Below, piece by piece: positions 1 through 5,861 of a stretch of DNA of 6,068 nucleotides. Source of the DNA: CAYMAZ01 sp964428185 (GTDB lineage: Bacteria > Bacteroidota > Bacteroidia > Bacteroidales > DTU049); NCBI GenBank assembly GCA_964428185.1, contig CAYRXH010000124.1:1-6068 (forward strand). The letters are read 5' to 3'. Position 1 is the stretch's first letter. The number at the start of each line of letters is the position of its first letter. The notes under the pieces are model-generated. The model searched no databases and had not been told where the DNA came from. It was given only the letters and a program-made list of their open reading frames with translations. Position numbers and translations under genes: made by a program.

Positions 1-32
1 TTGGACTGGATTTTTATCCCGTTTATGTGTAA
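1..32 (+). CDS. Possible last codons of an upstream gene (partial)
   Basis: Read from base 3, this edge gives nine codons (GLDFYPVYV) followed by a TAA at 30-32. The composition is compatible with the C-terminal tail of a protein that starts outside the window. Frame 1 also stays open for eleven codons to a TAA at 34-36, so the frame cannot be decided from so little sequence, and the region may not be coding. No family can be recognised. Confidence 0.2.
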   Translation, partial: GLDFYPVYV

Positions 33-45
33 TTAAAATTTTATG

Positions 46-53
46 TAAGTTTG
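46..53 (+). promoter_or_regulatory. Candidate Bacteroidota -7 promoter element for the lipA-murB fusion gene
   Basis: TAAGTTTG matches the Bacteroidota primary sigma-factor -7 consensus TAnnTTTG exactly. The expected -33 TTTG is only approximated by the TTTATG stretch around 22-27, at about the usual 19-20 bp spacing. Transcription would begin near 57-60, leaving a leader of only about 10-13 nt before the ATG at 70. AGGA at 64-67 lies too close to the ATG to act as a normal Shine-Dalgarno site. The element match is seen; promoter activity is inferred. Confidence 0.45.
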
Positions 54-69
54 CATACAAAGTAGGAAC

Positions 70-1935
70 ATGAACATCAGAAGAAAACCTGACTGGCTGA
101 AAATCAAAATTGGAGGTGGAGTACAATACAAACAGGTGCAGCATCTTGTTGAAGAAAATAATCTTCACACGATATGCAGCAGCGGGAAATGTCCCAATAT
201 AGGAGAATGCTGGAGCAGAGGCACAGCAACACTGATGATTCTTGGTGATATCTGCACACGATCTTGCAAGTTTTGCGCAACCAAAACGGGGAAGCCTTTG
301 CCTCCTGATATTCATGAGCCTCAAAAACTTGCAAATACAGTCCGGATTCTTAAACTCAGGCATGTCGTTATTACTTCAGTTGACAGGGATGATCTAGATG
401 ATTTCGGGGCCTCACTTTGGGCCGAAACCATTCGTGCGTGTCGATCTGTAAATCCTGATACTGTGATTGAAGTGCTGGTTCCGGATTTTCAAAATAATAC
501 AGAGGCATTGAGGTATGTATGTTTGGCTGCTCCCGATATAATTGCTCACAATGTTGAAACTGTCCGCAGACTGACCCCATTTGTCAGGAGTAAAGCAGAC
601 TATGACACCAGTATGAAAGTGCTGAAGTATTTTTCAGACAGTGGATTACTTACTAAATCCGGTTTTATGCTTGGTTTGGGAGAAACCCATGATGAAATCC
701 TAGATACAATCAATGATTTGTATTATGTAGGTTGCCGGATTCTGACAATAGGTCAATATCTGCAGCCTACACCAACTCAGTTGCCAGTAGTGGAGTATAT
801 ACATCCTGATAGCTTTGAGTTCTATAAAAAGTATGCACTGGATCTTGGATATTATCAGGTGGAGAGTGCACCTCTTGTTCGTTCATCATATATGGCAGAG
901 CAGTCGTTTCACAATCTGAAAAACAAGACAGTGTCTGCAAAAGAGAATGTATCTCTGAAGTTATATAACACATTCAGGATGAATGTGTTTGCAAAAAAGG
1001 TGATAGAAATTTCTGACAAGGAACAATTGCCTGCTGTTTTTTCTGTTCCTTCAGAAGATCCTTTTCTGGTGCTTGGCAGTGGAAGCAATGTTTTATTTAC
1101 CGGGGATTATCCGGGAACAATCATTCATATTTCCACAAAAGGTATTGAAATGACAGGTCGTGAAGGGGATTTTGTTTTGGTTCAGGCCGCTGCAGGTGAG
1201 ATATGGGATGATTTTGTTTCTTTTTGTATGAATAATAAATGGTATGGGCTTGAGAATTTATCTCATATTCCCGGCACTGTCGGGGCTTCTGTGGTTCAGA
1301 ACATTGGTGCTTTCGGAGTTGAGGCTGCCAAACTTGTTGAAAAGGTTGAAGTTTTTAGCATATCTGATGGCAGTGTCCAATGGAAAGATGCAGCAGAATG
1401 TGATTTCGCATATCGTTACAGCAGGTTTAAGAATGATTGGAACGGAAAATATATTGTGACAAGTGTTAAATATAAATTGTCACTTCAGCCTGATGTTAAT
1501 CTGAGTTATGCTGCTTTGAAAAATTCATTCAGTGAAATTTCACAGGTAAGTCCTGAAATGGTAAGAGCAGAAGTTATCAAAATCAGAACTTCCAGGCTTC
1601 CTGATGTTAATGATTTGGGAAATGCCGGGAGTTTTTTCAAGAATCCAGTTGTTTCTGCAGAAGAATTACTCAGAATTCAGTCTGGGTTTCCTGATGTTGT
1701 TTGCTATCCTGCAGAACACGGATGCTATAAACTTGCTGCTGCATGGCTAATTGAACATGCCGGCTGGAAAGGGAAGCGGTTTGGAGATGCAGGTGTGCAC
1801 GAGAAACAATCTCTGGTTCTTGTAAATTACGGGAATGCAAGCCCCGCTGAAATAATCACCCTTTCGGAGAACATACAGAGCTCAGTTAGAGAAATGTTTG
1901 GAGTGGACCTAGAAAGAGAAGTGATCCTGGTTTGA
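70..1935 (+). CDS. lipA-murB: Fused lipoyl synthase (LipA) - UDP-N-acetylenolpyruvoylglucosamine reductase (MurB)
   Basis: This is a 621-residue two-enzyme fusion. Residues 1-277 form a full-length lipoyl synthase, the radical-SAM enzyme that inserts two sulfurs into protein-bound octanoyl groups. It has the auxiliary-cluster cysteines C36, C41 and C47, the radical-SAM CxxxCxxC at C62, C66 and C69, the TSVDRDDL motif at 102-109, and the terminal RSSY at 271-274 whose serine ligates the auxiliary cluster in known LipA structures. After a linker of about 15 residues, residues 292-621 form a MurB, the FAD/NADPH enzyme that makes UDP-N-acetylmuramate for peptidoglycan. It shows the FAD-binding LGSGSN at 335-340, GLENLSHIPG at 393-402, and counterparts of E. 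coli Y158, R159, S229 and E325 at Y448, R449, S521 and E617. Both halves look catalytically intact and cytosolic. The start fits the family N-terminus (KPDWLK at 6-11). There is no stop or frame change at the join. The pairing is unusual, since the two reactions share no pathway. Confidence 0.93.
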   Translation: MNIRRKPDWLKIKIGGGVQYKQVQHLVEENNLHTICSSGKCPNIGECWSRGTATLMILGDICTRSCKFCATKTGKPLPPDIHEPQKLANTVRILKLRHVVITSVDRDDLDDFGASLWAETIRACRSVNPDTVIEVLVPDFQNNTEALRYVCLAAPDIIAHNVETVRRLTPFVRSKADYDTSMKVLKYFSDSGLLTKSGFMLGLGETHDEILDTINDLYYVGCRILTIGQYLQPTPTQLPVVEYIHPDSFEFYKKYALDLGYYQVESAPLVRSSYMAEQSFHNLKNKTVSAKENVSLKLYNTFRMNVFAKKVIEISDKEQLPAVFSVPSEDPFLVLGSGSNVLFTGDYPGTIIHISTKGIEMTGREGDFVLVQAAAGEIWDDFVSFCMNNKWYGLENLSHIPGTVGASVVQNIGAFGVEAAKLVEKVEVFSISDGSVQWKDAAECDFAYRYSRFKNDWNGKYIVTSVKYKLSLQPDVNLSYAALKNSFSEISQVSPEMVRAEVIKIRTSRLPDVNDLGNAGSFFKNPVVSAEELLRIQSGFPDVVCYPAEHGCYKLAAAWLIEHAGWKGKRFGDAGVHEKQSLVLVNYGNASPAEIITLSENIQSSVREMFGVDLEREVILV

Positions 1936-1955
1936 TCCTGAATGGAATAATTTTC

Positions 1956-1974
1956 AACAGATAAGGTTGCTGTT
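1956..1974. terminator. Weak hairpin between convergent genes, possible terminator
   Basis: AACAG at 1956-1960 and CTGTT at 1970-1974 form a 5-bp stem around a 9-nt loop in the 37-bp gap between the convergent lipA-murB and dCMP deaminase genes. On the plus strand a U-rich stretch follows (ATTGTTTG). The stem is short and AT-rich, and its right end falls in the stop codon of the deaminase gene. Position is the main argument for it; it may be a chance pairing. Confidence 0.2.
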
Positions 1975-2458
1975 ATTGTTTGTCATATTTCATGACATCT
2001 TCTGAAAAGTAAACAAGTTCAACACCTGCAGTTTTAAACATTTCTTCGCTTTCAGCACCTGCATGATATTTTTTTTCACACACAACTCTTTCAATACCAC
2101 AGTTGATAATGAGCATGGCACAGGTTCGACAGGGTGTCATTCTGCAATAGAGTGTTGACCCTTCAAGTGGTATCCCGAAGCGGGCAGCCTGGGTGATAGC
2201 GTTTTGCTCGGCATGAACTGTTCTGACACAATGTGTGGTCACATGTCCATCTTCATGTACCATTTGTTTCATCTGATGTCCAACATCATCACAGTGAGGC
2301 AAGCCTCTGGGAGATCCCACATAGCCTGTAACAAGAATCTGTTTGTTTTTCACTATGACACAACCGCTGCGCCCACGGTCGCAGGTAGCTCGTTTTGCAA
2401 CAGTATCAGCAATTTCCATAAAATATTCATCCCAGCTTGGGCGATTGTAATTTTCCAT
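1973..2458 (-). CDS. Deoxycytidylate (dCMP) deaminase
   Basis: This 161-residue zinc enzyme of the cytidine/deoxycytidylate deaminase superfamily should convert dCMP to dUMP, feeding dTMP synthesis in the cytosol. The N-terminus RPSWDEYFMEIA (6-17) is typical of dCMP deaminases. The catalytic zinc site is clear: H82 and E84 in HAE, and C110 and C113 in PCRTC. C26, C56 and one or more of H72, H76 and C77 could build the second, structural zinc site known from the phage T4 enzyme (inference). The usual GYNGxP substrate-pocket motif reads GYVGSP (45-50), and an HEDG-containing insert (68-71) precedes the active site, so this may be a separate subfamily. Length is normal. The start lies 3 bp after the stop of the P-loop kinase-like gene, so the two are almost certainly co-transcribed. 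The dCMP specificity is inferred from family resemblance. Confidence 0.88.
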   Translation of the reverse strand: MENYNRPSWDEYFMEIADTVAKRATCDRGRSGCVIVKNKQILVTGYVGSPRGLPHCDDVGHQMKQMVHEDGHVTTHCVRTVHAEQNAITQAARFGIPLEGSTLYCRMTPCRTCAMLIINCGIERVVCEKKYHAGAESEEMFKTAGVELVYFSEDVMKYDKQ

Positions 2459-2461
2459 AGT

Positions 2462-3022
2462 TCAGATATTGAGATGTTGAATTATTTGATCTATCTGAAT
2501 GTGCAGTTCTTCAAAGCTTCCGTCGTTAGTCAGTTGAAAATCTGCCATTTCCATGCAAGCCCGAATATTCTGTGCGTTTGGATTTGAAGACTCCATTTCT
2601 CTTTTCTCATTGGCAATAAATTCCTCGAATGAAATCAGGTCAGTTTCTGACTGTCTTTCCACAATTCGTTTGTATCTTACTTCAGGGGAGGCATCAACAG
2701 CCAGAAGTATAAACGTTCCTAGTTTCTTCAGTCCATCAATCTCACCGGTGTTTCTGATACTTTCAATAATGGTGTTTTTTCCAGATTGCAGAGCTTCAAG
2801 ATATAATTGCTCAACAATATATGAATTGCCGAACTGAGCTCTCAGTTGGTTGGCTACAGCGACCATATTATCTCTGTTTTCTTCCAGTCCCCGCTGCCTG
2901 ATCTCTTTCAGCAAGTAGCCTCTCACAGAAAAGTGAGAAAAGTTCTTGTGTGTGACCAGATAGTCAACTATAGTCCCTTTCCCTGCACCCAGCGTACCTG
3001 TTATTCCAATTATGAGCATCAT
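2462..3022 (-). CDS. P-loop nucleotide kinase-like protein (dephospho-CoA/adenylate kinase fold)
   Basis: From the preferred start this is 186 residues. It opens MMLIIGITGT, with Walker A GTLGAGKGT at 9-17, as in small kinases of the adenylate kinase and dephospho-CoA kinase type. A strand with IIESIR (85-90) follows, then LLAVDASPEVRYKRI (106-120), where the arginines may act like a kinase lid, and a conserved-looking FEEFIANEKREM (132-143). The C-terminus has ADFQLTNDGSFEEL (160-173), the pattern ending many dephospho-CoA kinase-like proteins. The true substrate is unknown. The neighbouring dCMP deaminase and LOG genes suggest a nucleoside monophosphate, but this is inference. An in-frame ATG ten codons earlier (3052) would overlap the LOG gene. 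The ATGATG beginning at 3022, one base after the LOG stop, places the P-loop at the normal distance from the N-terminus, so I use it; 3019 is equally possible. There is no clear Shine-Dalgarno site, suggesting translational coupling. Confidence 0.8.
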   Translation of the reverse strand: MMLIIGITGTLGAGKGTIVDYLVTHKNFSHFSVRGYLLKEIRQRGLEENRDNMVAVANQLRAQFGNSYIVEQLYLEALQSGKNTIIESIRNTGEIDGLKKLGTFILLAVDASPEVRYKRIVERQSETDLISFEEFIANEKREMESSNPNAQNIRACMEMADFQLTNDGSFEELHIQIDQIIQHLNI

Positions 3023-3023
3023 T

Positions 3024-3632
3024 TCAGAAAGTGTTGGTTTTACGAAGTTCATTGATCCAGCTCTCTACTTTCACCGGCCGATGATTGATGAGCAGCTTGT
3101 GAAACTCTTCAGGGTCTGAACTGATTATCAGATCATGAAAGTGCTCTTTTCGGAAAAACTGATCATTTACCATCCGGCCAATCATCTGAATGAGTGTGTC
3201 ATAATAACCGTTAATATTGAGAATGCCAATTGGTTTCTGGATAGTTTCAAGCTGAAGGGCAGTAAATACTTCAAAGAATTCATCCATGGTACCTATGCCT
3301 CCGGGGAGTATAGCAAAAGCATCGGAAATTTTCATAAGCAATGCTTTGCGTTCAAACATATCATTAACGATATGAAGTTCATGAAGACCCTGATGAACAA
3401 CTTCTTTGTCATTGAGAAATTTGGGTGCTACACCAATCACATAGCCTGAATTCTCTAGTGCCGTATTTGCAACAACTCCCATAATTCCTGTGCTTCCGCC
3501 TCCATACACAATTTTAATTCCTTCGGTGACCAGCAGTTGAGCATAACGTGATGAAATATCTTCATAAACAGGATTGCTGCCCTTGCTGCTTCCGCAAAAA
3601 ATTGCAACCGATTGAATATATTTTTCTTTCAT
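3024..3632 (-). CDS. LOG-family protein (nucleoside 5'-monophosphate phosphoribohydrolase, TIGR00730-like)
   Basis: This is a 202-residue Rossmann-like protein of the LOG/lysine-decarboxylase-like family. Characterised members split the N-glycosidic bond of nucleoside 5'-monophosphates, releasing the base and ribose 5-phosphate; plant and some bacterial members activate cytokinins. Seen in the sequence are the opening VAIFCGSS (9-16), the phosphate-binding YGGGSTGIMG (43-52), the ERK triad at 94-96 following M92 and F93, and the diagnostic PGGIGTMDEFFE (110-121). The active-site Arg and Glu of the family correspond to R95 and E118. Length is as expected, and no signal peptide is seen. AGGA about 12 nt before the ATG is only a weak ribosome site. 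The gene follows gcvT by 23 bp and is followed one base later by the kinase-like gene. The old label lysine decarboxylase should not be used. Whether the substrate is AMP, cytokinin nucleotides or a deoxynucleotide cannot be read from the sequence. Confidence 0.88.
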   Translation of the reverse strand: MKEKYIQSVAIFCGSSKGSNPVYEDISSRYAQLLVTEGIKIVYGGGSTGIMGVVANTALENSGYVIGVAPKFLNDKEVVHQGLHELHIVNDMFERKALLMKISDAFAILPGGIGTMDEFFEVFTALQLETIQKPIGILNINGYYDTLIQMIGRMVNDQFFRKEHFHDLIISSDPEEFHKLLINHRPVKVESWINELRKTNTF

Positions 3633-3655
3633 CCTGTCTGTTTTCCTTCCGAATG

Positions 3656-4756
3656 CTATTCTTTCCAGAAAGGAAGCTTAACAACAACAGCTTTGTTAAG
3701 CTTTCCCCGGATATCAATGTAGATTTCCATACCGGGTTTGGCAAATTCGGAACTGATATACGCCATTCCTATGGCTTTTTTCACAGCAGGTCCCATGGTT
3801 CCTGATGTGACTTCCCCGATAAGGGTTCCGTTCGCATCACAAACAGGATAATGCTGTCGTGGTATTGCACGATCAATCATTTCAAAGCCGCGAAGTGATT
3901 TTGAAGTACCGTTCTGTTTTTGCAATAGCAGAGAATCATAGTTGATGAATTTGTTGTTTTCATTAAACTTGGTGATCCATCCTAATCCTGCTTCAATGGG
4001 AGAAGTGGTATCATTGATGTCATTTCCGTATAAACAGAATCCCATTTCAAGTCGTAGGGTATCACGGGCTGCCAGTCCTATGGGTTTGATATCATATTCC
4101 TTTCCTGCTTCAAAAACTGCATGCCAAATCTTTTCCGCATCTTTATTATCCATGTATATCTCACAACCACCTGAACCGGTGTATCCTGTTGTAGAAAATA
4201 TTACTTCGGCTCCTGCAATCTGAAATTTCTTAAAAGTATAATATTCCATATCTTCAATTGGTAAAGGACAAATCTTCTGCATGGCTTTCAGAGCCAGTGG
4301 ACCCTGTACGGCAAGTTGTGCAATTTCATCCGAAGCATTATAAAGGTCTTTCCCGATTTCAAGATTGAATTTCGGAGCATGTTTACATAACCAGTTCCAG
4401 TCTTTTTCAATGTTGGATGCATTGACTACCAGCAGATATGTTTCTTCATTGATACGATATACAAGCAGGTCATCCACAATGCCACCCTCTTCATTGGGGA
4501 AGCAGGAATATTGTACTTTGCCATCATATAATACAGTCACATCATTGCTGGTGACATACTGTGTAAAAGCCTTGGCATGAGGACCCTTCACCCATATTTC
4601 TCCCATATGTGACACATCAAAAACACCCACTTTGTGTCTGACATGTTCGTGTTCCGCGTTGACTCCTTCATATTGTAAAGGCATGAAGTAACCTGCAAAA
4701 GGAACCATTTTGGCTCCCATGCCTTCATGAAATTTTGTAAATGCTGTATGTTTCAT
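3656..4756 (-). CDS. gcvT: Aminomethyltransferase, glycine cleavage system T protein
   Basis: GcvT takes the aminomethyl group from lipoylated GcvH, releases ammonia and transfers the one-carbon unit to tetrahydrofolate. The chosen start gives 366 residues, against 364 in E. coli. It opens MKHTAFTKFHEGMGAKMVPF, followed by FDVSHMGEI (46-54), GGIVDDLLVYR (91-101) containing the catalytic aspartate region, QLAVQGP (147-153), TGYTGSGGCEIY (190-201), ARDTLRLEMG (230-239), IEAGLGW (254-260) and TSGTMGP (317-323). GYTGSGG replaces the GYTGExG of proteobacterial proteins, a variation I regard as normal for Bacteroidota. An in-frame ATG twelve codons upstream (4790-4792) would add an atypical extension and overlaps a promoter-like element, so I reject it. 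The leader AAAAAAGAT before the ATG is A-rich with no true Shine-Dalgarno site. gcvH and gcvP are not in this window. Confidence 0.95.
   Translation of the reverse strand: MKHTAFTKFHEGMGAKMVPFAGYFMPLQYEGVNAEHEHVRHKVGVFDVSHMGEIWVKGPHAKAFTQYVTSNDVTVLYDGKVQYSCFPNEEGGIVDDLLVYRINEETYLLVVNASNIEKDWNWLCKHAPKFNLEIGKDLYNASDEIAQLAVQGPLALKAMQKICPLPIEDMEYYTFKKFQIAGAEVIFSTTGYTGSGGCEIYMDNKDAEKIWHAVFEAGKEYDIKPIGLAARDTLRLEMGFCLYGNDINDTTSPIEAGLGWITKFNENNKFINYDSLLLQKQNGTSKSLRGFEMIDRAIPRQHYPVCDANGTLIGEVTSGTMGPAVKKAIGMAYISSEFAKPGMEIYIDIRGKLNKAVVVKLPFWKE
3674..3703. repeat. 11-bp perfect inverted repeat inside the 3' end of gcvT
   Basis: AAGCTTAACAA (3674-3684) and TTGTTAAGCTT (3693-3703) are perfect inverse complements around an 8-nt loop. 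In the minus-strand mRNA they form an 11-bp hairpin ending 16 nt before the gcvT stop codon and about 40 nt before the LOG start. No U-run follows, so it is not a classical intrinsic terminator. A role in attenuation, mRNA processing or 3'-end protection between gcvT and the downstream cassette is inference. It also encodes protein (KLNKAVVVKL), so coding constraint could account for part of it. Confidence 0.6.
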
Positions 4757-4789
4757 ATCTTTTTTATATTGAAATATTTTATTCAAATG

Positions 4790-4797
4790 CAAATGTA
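4790..4797 (-). promoter_or_regulatory. Candidate Bacteroidota -7 promoter element in front of gcvT
   Basis: On the minus strand TACATTTG matches TAnnTTTG exactly and lies in the 46-bp gap between the GT9 gene and gcvT, 33 bases before the gcvT ATG. No TTTG is found at the expected -33 position, where the sequence is AGTAGGAACA, so it is a half-match. If active, it would allow gcvT and the genes after it to be transcribed separately from the upstream glycosyltransferase. Confidence 0.35.
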
Positions 4798-4802
4798 ATG
4801 AA

Positions 4803-5837
4803 TTAATGATTGTTCCTACTGATTAGATTTAACGAATGTATATAATTGAGTATTTCATCATGACTGATAAGATTCATGCAGTTGAAGTGTTTTTTGGGGC
4901 AGTGCTGATATCCAAGTTTTGAGCAGGGACGACAGCGAAGTCCATTTACCTGTGCTATCAATGGAGCAGGTTCAAACTCGCAGGGCAGGAGTGGGGACAT
5001 ACCAAACTGTGGGATGGTATTCCCCCAGAGCGATATAACAGGCTTTTTCATTGCAGCTGCAATGTGCATCATGCCGGTGTCGTTGCTGATAACAAAAACA
5101 GAATTTTTAATCAAAAGAGTTGACTGGTCAATGTTTGTTTTTCCGCAGGAGTTGAAGCACAAGGATCCCAGTTCCCCTGCGATAATATCAGCATTGGTTG
5201 TGTCTTCCATGCCTCCGATGAAGATAACTGGATGATTGATCTTTTTGCAAATAGCAATAACCTTTTCGTTGGGTAAACGTTTGGTAAAATAAGTGCCACC
5301 AATGGCAAAAACAAAATAATGAGGATGAGCACTACAGAAGCGTTGCATGTCTTTCGGTAGATGTGTGTCATCTGACAGGTAGTAATCAAGTCCTTTCCCA
5401 TCATAGAAGATACCAAAGGGAGCAAGAGGTTTCATCATTCTGTCAACAATATGAACAGGAGGGAGAATATTGATTTTTAATCTGACTGCCAGAAGTTTTC
5501 TGAAATTTAGTTTCTTGAAGGTGATATGAGGCCTTAAAAGACTGATTTTGAGAATAAAAGAGCGAATATTTTTATGAAGATCAATAATCAGATCATATCG
5601 TTCTTCTTTTAATATGGGAAGAATTTCGCGGATGCTTTTTTCAATGGTGTATATATGAGAAATGGATGGATTATTTTGAACCAGATCTGAATATTTTCGT
5701 TTTGTGAGATAATGGATAGTGCAATTAGGAAGCTGTTCGTTCAGGCACCTTATGACAGGCGAAGTGAGAACTATATCTCCGATCGAACTGAAACGCACGA
5801 CCAGAATTTTGACCGGTTTACCCCCAAAATTCTTCAT
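4803..5837 (-). CDS. Glycosyltransferase family 9 protein, ADP-heptose:LPS heptosyltransferase-like
   Basis: This 344-residue GT-B enzyme is of the family that transfers heptose from ADP-heptose to the lipopolysaccharide inner core at the cytosolic face of the inner membrane. The N-terminal half opens KILVVRFSSIGDIVLTSP (10-27), in which D21 matches the catalytic aspartate of heptosyltransferases such as WaaC. YDLIIDLHKN (81-90) and FAIGGTYFTKRLP (177-189, close to the usual GAxxxxKxWP) follow. The donor-binding C-terminal half has SNDTGMMHIAAAMKKPVISL (251-270) and LWGNT (270-274). Near the end is the cysteine cluster C302, C305, C313 and C320 seen in many GT9 proteins. There is no signal peptide or membrane segment. 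The start is 24 bp after the stop of the partial upstream gene and has no Shine-Dalgarno site. The sugar and acceptor cannot be assigned; a rhamnosyl- or other GT9 activity is possible. Confidence 0.87.
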   Translation of the reverse strand: MKNFGGKPVKILVVRFSSIGDIVLTSPVIRCLNEQLPNCTIHYLTKRKYSDLVQNNPSISHIYTIEKSIREILPILKEERYDLIIDLHKNIRSFILKISLLRPHITFKKLNFRKLLAVRLKINILPPVHIVDRMMKPLAPFGIFYDGKGLDYYLSDDTHLPKDMQRFCSAHPHYFVFAIGGTYFTKRLPNEKVIAICKKINHPVIFIGGMEDTTNADIIAGELGSLCFNSCGKTNIDQSTLLIKNSVFVISNDTGMMHIAAAMKKPVISLWGNTIPQFGMSPLLPCEFEPAPLIAQVNGLRCRPCSKLGYQHCPKKHFNCMNLISHDEILNYIHSLNLISRNNH

Positions 5838-5861
5838 TGAAACCAGCAGAAAAGAGTTGAA

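Noticed and set aside
1922..1940. Direct repeat TGATCCTG on both sides of the murB end
   Set aside because: It is only 8 bp, occurs twice, one copy codes for protein, and there is no sign of insertion or duplication.
2204..2587. 127-codon plus-strand open frame opposite the deaminase and kinase genes
   Set aside because: It lies antisense to two well-supported genes and crosses their boundary; its composition does not look like a real protein.
2832..2847. Short palindrome AACTGAG-CT-CTCAGTT inside the kinase-like gene
   Set aside because: Arms of 6-7 bp are expected several times by chance in 6 kb, and it lies mid-gene with no regulatory context.
3023..3052. Earlier ATG for the P-loop kinase-like gene, giving ten extra residues (MNFVKPTLSE)
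   Set aside because: It would overlap the end of the LOG gene by about 29 bp and put an atypical extension before the P-loop strand. The ATGATG one base after the LOG stop fits the family better.
1973..3632. Interpretation as an anti-phage defence island
   Set aside because: The deaminase and LOG proteins look like normal metabolic enzymes, the flanking genes are housekeeping, and there are no toxins, nucleases, transposases or other defence genes. Only the domain-order resemblance to AvcD is kept as a finding.
4757..4792. Earlier ATG for gcvT, adding MHLNKIFQYKKD
   Set aside because: GcvT proteins normally begin near MKxTAF, the extension has no family resemblance, and it overlaps the promoter-like element and A-rich leader.
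5111..5425. 104-codon open frame on the minus strand within the glycosyltransferase gene
   Set aside because: It is an overlapping frame inside a gene with clear GT9 motifs; its translation shows no recognisable family pattern.
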